NCBI RefSeq assembly: GCF_014269225.2
Contig: NZ_CP077097.1
Span: forward strand, 2,181,001-2,245,000
Source of the DNA: Pseudomonas anuradhapurensis
Lineage (GTDB): Bacteria; Pseudomonadota; Gammaproteobacteria; Pseudomonadales; Pseudomonadaceae
Length of the DNA stretch: 64,000 nucleotides
Reading direction: 5' to 3'
The notes below the pieces were generated by a model. It saw only the letters and a program-made list of their open reading frames with translations. It had not been told where the DNA came from and did not search any database. Of the stretch, positions 1 to 9,884 are shown piece by piece. The translations under genes and the position numbers were made by a program. Position 1 is the stretch's first letter. Each line of letters begins with the position of its first letter.

Positions 1-411
1 AAAGGTACCGCGGTCGGCGCCGGCGACGCCGACCAGGTGCACCTTCATGCCGCGCAATTTCTTCACGGTGGTGCTGCCGTCATAGTCGAACGCCCAACCG
101 TTGCTGAACACCCGCTCAACCCAGCCCTTGAGCAAGGCTGGCAGCGACCACCAGTAAATCGGGTACACCAGCACCAGGGCATCGGCGCGTTCGATGCGTG
201 CCTGCTCCTTGCGCACATCCGCCGGCGGGGCAGCCAGGCGGCGGTGCACGGCATGGTCGGCCAGGCCGAACCGGGGGTCGAAACCTTCACTGGCGAGGTC
301 GGCGATTTCGCTGCTGTGGCCGGCTTCGGCCAGGCCATTGGCGACCTGCCGGGCCAGGGCGTGGGTCAATGAGTGAGGGTCGTGGTGGCCGACAACGATC
401 AGGGCGTGCAT
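1..411 (-). CDS. NAD(P)H dehydrogenase (quinone), flavodoxin-like fold (partial)
   Basis: The gene starts at 411 and runs off the left edge, so only 137 N-terminal residues are visible. They begin MHALIVVGHHDPHSL, the phosphate-binding loop of the Flavodoxin_2 family (NQO/MdaB/KefF type). The later stretch ALVLVYPIYWWSLPALLKGW is the conserved strand and aromatic segment of this family, which lines the flavin site. The expected role is FAD- or FMN-dependent two-electron reduction of quinones in the cytoplasm. It is divergent from the TetR gene at 504, which probably controls it. The C-terminal half lies outside the window, so the exact subfamily is open. Confidence 0.85.
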   Translation of the reverse strand, partial: MHALIVVGHHDPHSLTHALARQVANGLAEAGHSSEIADLASEGFDPRFGLADHAVHRRLAAPPADVRKEQARIERADALVLVYPIYWWSLPALLKGWVERVFSNGWAFDYDGSTTVKKLRGMKVHLVGVAGADRGTF

Positions 412-464
412 GGTGAATCTCCTGGATGAGGATGCAGGGTTACCTTCAGCGCTATATACTCAAG

Positions 465-501
465 GTAAGTTACGTCCAGTAAGTTACTTTTGGTAGGTTA
501 G
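465..501. promoter_or_regulatory. three 14-bp-phased direct repeats, probable TetR operator
   Basis: The 92-bp divergent gap holds GTAAGTTAC at 465-473, GTAAGTTAC at 479-487 and GTAGGTTAG at 493-501, exactly 14 bp apart. A related inverted element, GGTTACCTT, is at 438-446. The array sits directly before the TetR start and beside a TATACT (455-460) that could serve either promoter. This is the natural place for an autoregulatory TetR operator; the binding itself is inferred. Confidence 0.5.
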
Positions 502-503
502 TG

Positions 504-1100
504 ATGTCAAGCGATGATCCAACCCGCTCGCGCAAGCGCCTGAGCCGTGACGAGCGCCGTCGCCAGCTGCTCGACATGGCTTGGCAGCTGGTGCGCGAGG
601 AGGGCACCGATGCCCTCAGCCTGGGCCGTCTGGCCGAGCAGGCGGGAGTGACCAAGCCGGTGGTCTATGACCATTTCGAAACCCGTACCGGGCTGCTGGT
701 GGCGCTGTATCAGGAATACGATGCCCGCCAGTCTCGAATGCTGGAACAGGCCCTGGCGCGCTGTGACGCCAGCCTGGCCAGCCGCGCCAGGGTGATAGCC
801 GAGGCCTACGTCGACTGCGTGATGAGCCAGGGGCTGGAAATACCCGGTGTCTCGGCCGCGTTGGCCGGGTCGCCGGAGATGGAAGCGCTCAAGCGGGCCT
901 ATGAGCAACCCTTCCTGGACAAATGCCGGGAGGCGCTGGCCGGCTTTTCCCCCAGCGGTACCGTCGGGGCTGCTGGCATGCGCCTGTTGGTGGGGGCAGC
1001 GGATGCCTTGTCACAGGCGGCTGCGGCGGGAGAGCTGGAAGCTGAGGCGGCCAAGGCCGAACTGCAGGCCGCCATCATGGCGATGGTCGAGCGCCAGTGA
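504..1100 (+). CDS. TetR/AcrR family transcriptional regulator
   Basis: This is a 198-residue protein with the usual TetR layout. The N-terminal helix-turn-helix is at about residues 12-58 (RRRQLLDMAWQLV then LGRLAEQAGVTKPVVYDHF). A divergent all-helical C-terminal ligand domain follows. Start ATG 504 is preferred over GTG 501 because an AGG lies 6 nt upstream of it. It is transcribed divergently from the quinone reductase, and three phased repeats lie between the two starts, so it most likely represses that gene and itself. The ligand is unknown; quinone-like or electrophilic compounds would fit the neighbour. Confidence 0.9.
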   Translation: MSSDDPTRSRKRLSRDERRRQLLDMAWQLVREEGTDALSLGRLAEQAGVTKPVVYDHFETRTGLLVALYQEYDARQSRMLEQALARCDASLASRARVIAEAYVDCVMSQGLEIPGVSAALAGSPEMEALKRAYEQPFLDKCREALAGFSPSGTVGAAGMRLLVGAADALSQAAAAGELEAEAAKAELQAAIMAMVERQ

Positions 1101-1135
1101 AGGTTCGAGATTGCCCGGCTGCAAAGCCCATCAGC

Positions 1136-2077
1136 TCAAACCGGCAAGCTTTGATAGGGTAATTCGTCGCCGGGGCTGCGGTTGAACTGGCGCTTGTATT
1201 CGCGGCTGAACTGCGAGGTGCTCTGGTACCCCACCCGGTGGGCAGCCTGGGCCACCCCCAGGCCTTCGCCAATCAGCATCTGCTGTGCCTTGAGCAAGCG
1301 CAGGCGCTTGAGGTATTGCATCGGCGCCATGTCAGTGCAGCGCTTGAAATGTTCGTGGAAGGTGGAAACGCTCATGTTGGCGCGCGCAGCCAGCGCCTCC
1401 ACGCTCAGTGGCTCGGCGTAGTGCTCGCGCAGGTGGGCGAGGGCGGCGCCAATGCGGGCAAAATGTCCCTGTTGCTCGACCAATGCCCGCAATACGCCCG
1501 CCTGTGGGCCACGCAAGGCGGTATACAGCACCTCGCGTACCCGCGCTGGCCCCAGCACCTTGGCATCCAGCGGGTCCTGCAGGCAGTGCAACAGGCGTTC
1601 CACGCATTCGCGCATCGGTGCATCGAGCGCCGCCGAAGTCATCGATTGCGGCGTTTGTGCCTGCACCGCTGCATCCGCGGCCAGGTCCATGCTTTGTACC
1701 AGCTCCCCGAGCACGCCGCGGTCGATGTGTACTGCCACGCCCAACAAGGGCGCTTCGGGGGTGGCGAAGGTTTCGCACATGAACGGCACCGACAATGCCT
1801 GCACCAGGTAATGCCCGGCGCCGTACTCCAAGGTTCGAAGCCCTAGGCGTGCCAGTTTGCTGCCCTGAGCCAGGATCATCAGGCTGGGTTCGTAGATCTG
1901 CGGGCTGCTGGCCACGTAATGGTCCCAGCTCAGTACTTGTACCTGGGGCAGGTGTGTGGGCACGAAGCCTGGACGTGTGGCGAGGCTGCGGATCAGCGCG
2001 CAAAGCGGCGCGTTGGCGTCGACGTGGCGGGTCAGTTGCATGGTGGACCAGGGCAGAGAATCAGACAGTTTGATCAT
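1136..2077 (-). CDS. AraC family regulator with AraC_N domain
   Basis: A protein of up to 313 residues. The N-terminal two thirds match the AraC_N sensor type (LPQVQVLSWDHYVASSPQIY, ILAQGSKLARLG). The C-terminal part holds two helix-turn-helix motifs (LSVEALAARANMSVSTFHEHF and GVAQAAHRVGYQSTSQFSRE), the hallmark of AraC/XylS DNA binding. Neither ATG 2077 nor ATG 2041 has a clear ribosome binding site, so the start is uncertain. It is divergent from the zinc alcohol dehydrogenase at 2222, the usual arrangement for an AraC activator of an aldehyde or alcohol reductase; the inducer cannot be read from sequence. Confidence 0.88.
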   Translation of the reverse strand: MIKLSDSLPWSTMQLTRHVDANAPLCALIRSLATRPGFVPTHLPQVQVLSWDHYVASSPQIYEPSLMILAQGSKLARLGLRTLEYGAGHYLVQALSVPFMCETFATPEAPLLGVAVHIDRGVLGELVQSMDLAADAAVQAQTPQSMTSAALDAPMRECVERLLHCLQDPLDAKVLGPARVREVLYTALRGPQAGVLRALVEQQGHFARIGAALAHLREHYAEPLSVEALAARANMSVSTFHEHFKRCTDMAPMQYLKRLRLLKAQQMLIGEGLGVAQAAHRVGYQSTSQFSREYKRQFNRSPGDELPYQSLPV

Positions 2078-2221
2078 CGCAGATTAGAGGCTGGGCGCCA
2101 GCTGCGGCAGGGCATCTTCGGAGAATCAGGCATGAATGTCGGAGGATCTGCGGTGGGCGGGGCGGTACATGGCGCGCAAAATGCGCCGCCTGAATCGTTT
2201 CACTCCACAGCGAGGCCCTGT

Positions 2222-3274
2222 ATGTACACTGCCATCGGCTATGCCGCCCAGACGCCAACCAGCCCCCTGGCCCCCATCACCTTCGAGCGCCGCAGCCCGC
2301 GCCCGGACGACGTCGCCATCGAGATCCTGTATTGCGGCGTGTGTCACTCCGACATCCACCAGGCACGCAACGAATGGGGCATTGCCGTGTACCCGCTGAT
2401 GCCTGGTCACGAGATCATCGGCCGGGTCACCGCAGTCGGGGACAAAGTGACTGCGCACAAGGTCGGTGACCTGGTTGGCGTTGGCTGCATGGTCGACGCC
2501 TGTCGCCATTGCGACGCCTGTGCCAAGGACCTGGAACAGTACTGCCTTGAAGGCCCGACCATGACCTACGCCACTCCGGACCGGGTCGACGGCAGCAATA
2601 CCATGGGCGGGTACTCCAGCAGCATCGTGGTCAACGAGCATTTCGTGCTGCGCATCCCGGCCGGCATGGACCTGCCCAGCGCTGCGCCGATCCTGTGTGC
2701 CGGGATCACCACCTACTCGCCACTGAAGCACCATGGCGTCGGCCCTGGCCACAAGGTTGGCATTCTCGGCATGGGAGGCCTCGGCCACATGGGCATCAAG
2801 CTGGCCAAGGCCCTGGGCGCCGAGGTCACGCTGTTCACCCGTTCGCAGGCCAAGGCCGACGAGGCGCGTCGCCAGGGCGCCGACCATGTGATCGTGTCTA
2901 CCGATGCCGAGCAGATGCGCGCGGCTGCCGGGCGGTTCGATTTCCTGCTCGACACCATCCCGGTCCAGCATGACCTCAACCCCTACCTGGAAACACTGAA
3001 GTTCGATGGCGTGCATATTCTGGTGGGCCTGATCGAACCGATCGACCCCGCGCTGCATGCGGCCAATCTGGTGTTGAAGCGTCGGGTGCTGGCGGGGTCG
3101 CTGATCGGCGGGATTGCCGAAACCCAGGAAGTGCTGGATTTCTGTGCTGAGAACGACATTCGCTGTGATATCGAACTGCTGGATATTCGCAACATCAACC
3201 AGGCCTACGAGCGGATGATCGCCGGCGATGTGAAGTACCGCTTCGTCATCGACATGGCCACACTTCAGGGCTGA
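2222..3274 (+). CDS. Zinc-dependent NAD(P)-alcohol dehydrogenase, YahK/CAD-like
   Basis: A 350-residue medium-chain dehydrogenase. The catalytic zinc region is CGVCHSDIHQ, followed by GHEIIGRV. The structural zinc lobe carries four cysteines (CRHCDACAKDLEQYC). The Rossmann nucleotide site is GMGGLGHMGIKLAKALGAEV. This set is typical of the cinnamyl-alcohol-dehydrogenase branch (YahK, YjgB), broad-range NADPH-dependent aldehyde reductases of the cytoplasm. The start MYTAIGYAAQ is the standard N terminus of this branch, so the in-frame extension upstream was not used. It is divergent from an AraC regulator. Confidence 0.92.
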   Translation: MYTAIGYAAQTPTSPLAPITFERRSPRPDDVAIEILYCGVCHSDIHQARNEWGIAVYPLMPGHEIIGRVTAVGDKVTAHKVGDLVGVGCMVDACRHCDACAKDLEQYCLEGPTMTYATPDRVDGSNTMGGYSSSIVVNEHFVLRIPAGMDLPSAAPILCAGITTYSPLKHHGVGPGHKVGILGMGGLGHMGIKLAKALGAEVTLFTRSQAKADEARRQGADHVIVSTDAEQMRAAAGRFDFLLDTIPVQHDLNPYLETLKFDGVHILVGLIEPIDPALHAANLVLKRRVLAGSLIGGIAETQEVLDFCAENDIRCDIELLDIRNINQAYERMIAGDVKYRFVIDMATLQG

Positions 3275-3334
3275 TGCTCGGGCAATCCCGCTCCCGCTGG
3301 TCCATGCACCGCGGGCGCGGGGCTACGCGCACGG

Positions 3335-4651
3335 TTACCAGGCCATCGGCCTGTCCCAGCCCTTCCAGAACAACCAGCGCCGCACTTCACCATGGTCCCC
3401 GGTGCCGATCTGCCAGGCTGGCCGCTGGCTGTCCAGCGCAATCAGCGAAACGAACCCGGCATGGCTGGCCGCCACCAGCGTCCGCCCATCGGCACTGACA
3501 TCCAGCGCGCTGATGGTCGAGCCCAGGTAATGCTGCCAATGCTCCACGCCGTCTTCACCAAACGCCCGCAGGTAACCATAGGCATCGCCGACGATGTATT
3601 CGCCGTCACGTGCCACGGCGGCATACACCCGTGCGCCCTCCTGCACCTGTGGGGTACGCGGGTCCTGGCTGTAATAATCGGTATCCAGCCCCGGCAGGTC
3701 GGCCACCCTGACTGCCAACGTGGCCCCGCTGTAGAAATGGCAGGCGTTGAGTATCAACTGGTCCCCCGTGCGGTTGAACAGGGCGAAGTGCGGGTATTCG
3801 CTGGCCGGCCCGATTGCGGCCACGGGCCTGAGCTGGTCGTCCAGTACCAGGTGGCGGCTGCCCTGCTCACCGACCGCGATCAAGCGGCCATCCGCCGACA
3901 CTGCACCGTGCTCCATGCTCAGCCCCAGGCTGATGTCGTCCGGGTCGGTGCCTTCGGCCAGTTCATCGAGCACCCGCGCCTGCTGCGGCAGTAGCCGGGT
4001 CGCGCCCTGGCAGGTCAGCAGGAAGATACCCTCGGCACTTACCAGCAGTACCCGCTGGCCATCCGGGAAGGGGATCAATGCGGTGGGGGTGGGCGGTAGC
4101 TCGAACGGCTCGAACGGGTAACCTGCCGGCAACCCTTCCAGTCCCGTCGGCCAGGCCAACCGCTGTACCTGGGGGCCGCCCCAGCCATCGGTCACGCGTA
4201 TGCCTTCGGCATTGGCCAGCGCGAAGTAGCGACGCCCAGGGCAGCGGCCGAAATGCTCGACGCCGATCACCGGCGTTACCCCGAGGTTGTCGATATGCAC
4301 GACCTGGCCTTTTTCATAGGGCATGCCGATGCGCGCCAGCAGGCTGCCGTCATCCAGCAGCAGGACACTGCTGATACCCTGGCCGTGGGTATCGAGCAAC
4401 GGCAGCAAGGGATGGTGCGCAGGCGGCCAGGCCTCGCGGAAGGCCTGGCGCTGCTGGTCAGCAACGCCGGGGCGGTTGGCCGCCTGCAGGGCTGCCAGCC
4501 AGGCCTCCAGCAAGTGCTCGGTGGCAGCGGCCTGCGGTGCTTCGAGGTGGTCCCAGCCGTGTGCGCGGCCCTGCGCGACGTAGTCGTTGACGGCCTGGGC
4601 GTAGGCGGTGACCGCCTGGTGCCACTGTTGCTGGGGAGGCTGCTTGTCCAT
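3335..4651 (-). CDS. Hypothetical protein, probable beta-propeller repeat protein
   Basis: A 438-residue protein without signal peptide or membrane segment. The middle and C-terminal parts repeat short strand-turn units of the type SADGRLIAVGEQGS, ARDGEYIVGDAYG and VSADGRTLVAASHAG, as in WD40/YVTN-like propellers. I do not recognise a named family or catalytic residues. The start is unclear: MDKQPPQQ at 4651 has only a distant GGAG, while a much better AGGAG-TACC-ATG lies at 4702 in another frame. The true N terminus could therefore differ, or a frameshift may lie near 4650-4700. It is divergent from the MFS gene. Confidence 0.7.
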   Translation of the reverse strand: MDKQPPQQQWHQAVTAYAQAVNDYVAQGRAHGWDHLEAPQAAATEHLLEAWLAALQAANRPGVADQQRQAFREAWPPAHHPLLPLLDTHGQGISSVLLLDDGSLLARIGMPYEKGQVVHIDNLGVTPVIGVEHFGRCPGRRYFALANAEGIRVTDGWGGPQVQRLAWPTGLEGLPAGYPFEPFELPPTPTALIPFPDGQRVLLVSAEGIFLLTCQGATRLLPQQARVLDELAEGTDPDDISLGLSMEHGAVSADGRLIAVGEQGSRHLVLDDQLRPVAAIGPASEYPHFALFNRTGDQLILNACHFYSGATLAVRVADLPGLDTDYYSQDPRTPQVQEGARVYAAVARDGEYIVGDAYGYLRAFGEDGVEHWQHYLGSTISALDVSADGRTLVAASHAGFVSLIALDSQRPAWQIGTGDHGEVRRWLFWKGWDRPMAW

Positions 4652-4731
4652 GCGCGGGTCGGGCTCCAAGTTGCATACAGGTTTCACACAAAGCGCGCAT
4701 GGTACTCCTTCTGCCCGATGCGCGGTTGTGA

Positions 4732-6057
<1,326 letters not shown>

Positions 6058-6108
6058 GCTGACGCAGGCACGCGCTCCTCGGATACCCCGCAGACCTGCG
6101 CAGACAGT

Positions 6109-6693
6109 TCAGGCCAGCACGGCAGCCCACGCAGACACCAGCAGCACCATTGCCAGCACCTGGTTGAACAGCCGCAACCGCTGCGGCGCCTGCAGCCAGA
6201 GCGCGCTGCCTGCCCCCAGCAGCGCCCAGGCTGCCATGCACGGCAGGGCGATCAGCAGGAACACCAGCGCCAGTTGCCACACCGGCAGCGACGGTGCGGC
6301 AAACACCCCGACCACGGCCACGGCCATCAGCCACACCTTGGGGTTCACCACCTGCAACGCGGCCGCGCTGAGCGCACTGAAACCTTGCCCGGTGGCTGCC
6401 TGCAGCGGGGCGCCCGCACTGCGCAGCATCTTCCACGCCAGCCAGCTCAACCACAGCACACCGGCGCCACTCATCAACTGCTGAGCCAGGGGGTGGCGCA
6501 GCAGCAGCTCACCCAGCCCCAGGCCGACCATCAGCACGATCGCGGCGGCTGCGCCACAGGCCGCCACGATCGGCGCCAGGCTCGCGCGCAGGCCAGCGCG
6601 GGCGCCATGCGCAAGGATCAACAGGTTGGTTGGCCCGGGGCTGATGCTGGACACCAGGGCAAACAGGATGAAAGGCAACAGCGACTGCGACAT
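6109..6693 (-). CDS. LysE/RhtB family amino acid exporter
   Basis: A 194-residue inner-membrane protein with about six helices. The family signature near the N terminus is visible: SSISPGPTNLLILAHGARAG (the conserved PGPxxL-x5-G motif of LysE/RhtB proteins). Members export amino acids or derivatives such as lysine, threonine or homoserine lactone. It lies 50 bp downstream of an AraC regulator on the same strand, a frequent regulator-exporter pair in pseudomonads, and is probably co-transcribed with it. The start MSQSLLPFIL at 6693 gives a first helix of normal length. Confidence 0.92.
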   Translation of the reverse strand: MSQSLLPFILFALVSSISPGPTNLLILAHGARAGLRASLAPIVAACGAAAAIVLMVGLGLGELLLRHPLAQQLMSGAGVLWLSWLAWKMLRSAGAPLQAATGQGFSALSAAALQVVNPKVWLMAVAVVGVFAAPSLPVWQLALVFLLIALPCMAAWALLGAGSALWLQAPQRLRLFNQVLAMVLLVSAWAAVLA

Positions 6694-6743
6694 GATCAAT
6701 GGCTCCGGATGAACGAAGCACCATGCTGGCTGGCTGCCGCCGT

Positions 6744-7574
6744 TCAGTCTGGAAGGTTTGAGCAGCGCTTGCGGTAGTCGGCTGGGGTCAGCTGGTAGGC
6801 ACGGCGGAACCAGCGCCCCAGGTGGCTCTGGTCGGCAAAGCCCAGGGCCATGGCCACCTCGGTGGGTGTCTGGCCCTCGGCGAGCAGGCGCCGCGCGCGA
6901 GCCAGGCGCAGCTGGATCAGGTAGGCGTGCGGCGCCAGGCCATATGCGGCCTTGAACGCGCGGGTCAGGCGGAAGCGGTCGATGCCACAGGCCTGGGCCA
7001 GGTCTTCGAGGCCAATGTCGCATGCCAGGTGGGCGTGCAGGTAATCCCGCGCTCGCTGGGCGGTCAGCGGCAGGCGCGGGTCGGGGTTGATGCGCCGGCG
7101 CCAATGCAGGTGGCGAGTCAGGCAAGCCAGCAGGTCGTCCATGGCGGTCTGGCGCACAATCCGCCAGTCCTGCTGGTGCACGGCCCGGAAGGCGAGGGCG
7201 GTGGCGCGGGCCAGGCGTTCGTCCTGGCACAGGGTATCGGCAAAGCTGGGCAGGCTGTCGCCTGGCACGTGCTCGAACAGCGCCCGCAGTTGCTGGTCGA
7301 GCCAGGCGGGCTGCAGGTACAGCGTCGAATAGGTGAAGCCTTCCGCGGTCGGTGCCAGGCCGTCATGGATGTCGCCGGGCTCGAGCAGGAACACCTGCCC
7401 CGGTGTACTGCGATGGCGTACCCGGCGGCAGTTGAACTGCTGCACCCCCTGTTCGGTCACGCCGACCAGGAAGCTGTCGTGCCAGTGCGGGTCGTAGGCA
7501 TGCCCGACGAAATGCGCGCGGACCGACTCGATGCCGGTATCGGCGTCCTGCTTGAGGTCGATCCAGTTGCTCAT
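6744..7574 (-). CDS. AraC family regulator (cupin sensor) of the LysE exporter
   Basis: A 276-residue AraC-type protein. The N-terminal cupin-like sensor has HDSFLVGVTEQGVQQF and a PGQVFLLEPGDIHDG segment. The C terminus has two helix-turn-helix units (IGLEDLAQACGIDRFRLTRA and TPTEVAMALGFADQSHLGRW) ending in the classic QLTPADYRK. Start ATG 7574 (MSNWIDLKQ) was chosen over an upstream ATG that adds a proline- and glycine-rich stretch. Position and orientation directly before the LysE exporter suggest it senses an amino acid and activates export. Confidence 0.92.
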   Translation of the reverse strand: MSNWIDLKQDADTGIESVRAHFVGHAYDPHWHDSFLVGVTEQGVQQFNCRRVRHRSTPGQVFLLEPGDIHDGLAPTAEGFTYSTLYLQPAWLDQQLRALFEHVPGDSLPSFADTLCQDERLARATALAFRAVHQQDWRIVRQTAMDDLLACLTRHLHWRRRINPDPRLPLTAQRARDYLHAHLACDIGLEDLAQACGIDRFRLTRAFKAAYGLAPHAYLIQLRLARARRLLAEGQTPTEVAMALGFADQSHLGRWFRRAYQLTPADYRKRCSNLPD

Positions 7575-7623
7575 TGGCGGCGTGCCCGGGTGGAAAATTC
7601 CCACCTTAGCGTAAAGGCCTGGC

Positions 7624-8547
7624 TCAGTCTGGAACGATTGTGCAACCGTTGCTCAGCACCCGTGTGCGCAGGGCCTCGAAGCGTTCGCGCAGCCACACAT
7701 GCAATTGCCTGATCGCGGGCGTGAGTTGCTTGCGGTGCGGGCATACCAGGGTGACCGGGGCAGCCTCACCGAGGTGCTCGGGCAGGATGATTTCCAGTTC
7801 GCCGGCGACCACGTTGGCGCTCACATCCAGCCACGACTTGTAGACGATGCCTTCGCCTTGCAAGGCCAGGCGGCGGATCACGTCGGCATCGTCGCTGACC
7901 AGCGGTCCGCGCACTTGCACGGTACGGTTGCCCACCCGCCATTTGTCGTAGACCCGATTGTGCTGCATGTACAGCAGGCAGGCGTGCTGTTGCAGGGCTT
8001 CAGGCGTGAGTGGGCGGCCGTGGCGGGCAAGGTAGTCGGGCGAGGCGACCAGCACCCGGCGGTTCCAGTCGGCCAGGGGCAGGGCAATGTAGTTGGCGTC
8101 CTGGTTGAGGCCGTAGCGGATAGCCACGTCCACCGGGTCGCGGTTGAGGTCGGCGATCTGGTCGGACAGGAACAAGCGCAGGTGCAGCGCCGGATGCTCG
8201 CGGCGAAAGGCGCTCAGCCACGGCAGCAGCAGGTTGCGGCCCAGGTCTGAAGGTGCCGACACCTGCAGCACGCCACGCAGCATGCTGGAGTTGCCATGCA
8301 GGTCTTCGCGGCCCTGGCGCAGGCTTTCCAGCACGTTCACTGCGGTCGGCAGATACAGCTCGCCTTCGGCAGTCAGGCGCAGGCTGCGGGTGGTGCGGGC
8401 GAACAGGCGCACATCGAGGTCGCGCTCCAGGCGCTTGATCGCGGCAGCTACCTGGCCGGGCAACAAGTCGGCCTCGTGGGCGGCGGCGGTGAAACTGCCC
8501 AGTACGCTGCTGCGGACGAACAGTTCGAGGTCGGCGATGCGCAGCAT
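7624..8547 (-). CDS. LysR family transcriptional regulator
   Basis: A 307-residue LysR regulator. The winged helix-turn-helix at residues 3-62 reads LELFVRSSVLGSFTAAAHEA and VAAAIKRLERDLDVRLFART, followed by the type-2 periplasmic-binding-like effector domain. ATG 8547 has GGAG five bases upstream and is preferred to GTG 8553. It is transcribed away from the nitroreductase at 8652 with a 104-bp gap, the standard arrangement for a LysR protein controlling its divergent neighbour; an electrophile or redox signal would be plausible. Confidence 0.92.
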   Translation of the reverse strand: MLRIADLELFVRSSVLGSFTAAAHEADLLPGQVAAAIKRLERDLDVRLFARTTRSLRLTAEGELYLPTAVNVLESLRQGREDLHGNSSMLRGVLQVSAPSDLGRNLLLPWLSAFRREHPALHLRLFLSDQIADLNRDPVDVAIRYGLNQDANYIALPLADWNRRVLVASPDYLARHGRPLTPEALQQHACLLYMQHNRVYDKWRVGNRTVQVRGPLVSDDADVIRRLALQGEGIVYKSWLDVSANVVAGELEIILPEHLGEAAPVTLVCPHRKQLTPAIRQLHVWLRERFEALRTRVLSNGCTIVPD

Positions 8548-8651
8548 TTTCACTCCAGGCGTTAAAGTGTTGTTGCATTGTGCCGGTTTTTCTTTTCTGC
8601 AGGGAAGATAGGATGGCCCGCAAATCCCTTGTTGATTCCAGGAGTTGTTGC

Positions 8652-9305
8652 ATGGATACCGTCTCGCTGGCCAAGCGCCGCTACACCACCAAAGCCTATG
8701 ACGCCTCGCGTCGCATTCCCCAGGCCACTGTCGACGCCTTGCTCGAGCAACTGCGCCACAGCCCGTCGTCGGTCAACTCGCAGCCGTGGCATTTCATCGT
8801 CGCCGACACTGCCGAAGGCAAGGCGCGCCTGGCCAAGAGCACTGCCGAACGCTTTGCCTACAACTCGCCGAAGATCCTCGATGCGTCACACGTGATTGTG
8901 TTCTGCACGCGCACCGAGATGAGCGAGGCCCACCTGAACGCAGTGCTCGAGCAGGAGGCAGCGGATGGCCGCTTCCGCGATGAGCAGGCGCGCGCCGCGC
9001 AGAACCAGAGCCGTCGGCACTACGTCGACCTGCACCGTTTTGACCAGAAAGATTTGCAGCACTGGATGGAAAAGCAGACCTACCTGGCGTTCGGTACGGC
9101 CATGCTGGGGGCTGCGGCCCATGGCCTGGACGCGACACCGATCGAGGGCTTCGACAGCAAGATCCTCGATGCCGAACTGGGCCTGCGCGAGCGTGGCTTC
9201 ACCAGCGTGGTGCTCCTCAGCCTGGGGTATCGCAGCGAGACGGATTTCAATGCCGGGCTGAACAAGTCGCGCTTGCCAGCTTCGCAGGTGTTCACCTTCC
9301 TGTGA
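8652..9305 (+). CDS. nfsB: Oxygen-insensitive NAD(P)H nitroreductase / dihydropteridine reductase (NfsB type)
   Basis: It is 217 residues, the length of E. coli NfsB. Conserved FMN-site elements are visible: AKRRYTTKAYD, SSVNSQPWHFIVA and the C-terminal LLSLGYRSETD. NfsB-type enzymes are cytoplasmic FMN homodimers that reduce nitroaromatics and quinones by two electrons with NAD(P)H. The start at 8652 follows GGAG at a normal distance. A LysR regulator lies divergently upstream, and a GC-rich hairpin (9313-9331) follows the stop. Confidence 0.93.
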   Translation: MDTVSLAKRRYTTKAYDASRRIPQATVDALLEQLRHSPSSVNSQPWHFIVADTAEGKARLAKSTAERFAYNSPKILDASHVIVFCTRTEMSEAHLNAVLEQEAADGRFRDEQARAAQNQSRRHYVDLHRFDQKDLQHWMEKQTYLAFGTAMLGAAAHGLDATPIEGFDSKILDAELGLRERGFTSVVLLSLGYRSETDFNAGLNKSRLPASQVFTFL

Positions 9306-9312
9306 CATCGCC

Positions 9313-9331
9313 GGGGCCGCTCTGCGGCCCC
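9313..9331 (+). terminator. GC-rich hairpin after the nitroreductase
   Basis: GGGGCCGC-TCT-GCGGCCCC forms a perfect 8-bp stem with a 3-nt loop 7 bases after the nfsB stop. There is no clear T-run, so it may be a weak terminator or an mRNA-end stabiliser. Confidence 0.55.
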
Positions 9332-9434
9332 CTGCCATTTATCAAGCTCCCGCGCTCGACCGCTCGGCAACCGGGTTGGCAAGTATTCGGCAAATACCGC
9401 ATACTTGTCGGCAAACGCCGGAAAGGAGCTTGCC

Positions 9435-9884
9435 ATGCTTGCCGAAGTGCTTCGCGACAACGGTTACCACGAGTACCGGGTGCGCCTGCATGCGCTGCTG
9501 GAAATCCCCGAGCTTGCCAGTGATTTCGAGATCCACACGCGCATCACCCATGGGTTTGCCGCCACCTGGCTGGTAAAGCTGACCGAGCTCGGGGTATTCA
9601 CGCCAGTGGAGCGTGACCAGATCATTCCCCTGCGCACCCTGAAGTCGCGCATCGAACGTGACCAGCCACTGACCGTCGAGGAAAGTGACCGGCTGTTCCG
9701 CTCGGCGCATATCACCGCCATGGCCGAAGCCGTGTTCGGCGACGCGGCCAAAGCCAAGCGCTGGCTGTCCAAGCCCAAGGAGCGCTTCGCGGGGTTGACG
9801 CCGATGCAGATGCTCACTACCCAGCAAGGTACTACCCAGGTCGAGGAAATGCTGCTGCAGATCGCCGAAGGCTTTGGCTTGTGA
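9435..9884 (+). CDS. Xre-type antitoxin of a RES-Xre module (MbcA/ParS domain)
   Basis: 149 residues from ATG 9435, which has AGGAG six bases upstream; an upstream in-frame ATG lacks one. The central part has a Xre-like helical region (GFAATWLVKLTELGVF). The C terminus holds the MbcA/ParS/Xre toxin-binding domain (MAEAVFGDAAKAKRWLSKPKERFAGLTPMQML). It overlaps the RES toxin gene by 4 bp (GTGA), giving translational coupling with antitoxin first. The antitoxin blocks the NAD-degrading RES enzyme and probably autorepresses the promoter. P. putida KT2440 is known to carry such a pair, and the nitroreductase and cysteine desulfurase neighbours fit that locus. Confidence 0.93.
   Translation: MLAEVLRDNGYHEYRVRLHALLEIPELASDFEIHTRITHGFAATWLVKLTELGVFTPVERDQIIPLRTLKSRIERDQPLTVEESDRLFRSAHITAMAEAVFGDAAKAKRWLSKPKERFAGLTPMQMLTTQQGTTQVEEMLLQIAEGFGL

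Noticed and set aside
2126..3058. A 310-codon minus-strand frame opposite the alcohol dehydrogenase gene
   Set aside because: It is a shadow frame; the zinc and Rossmann motifs are on the plus strand.
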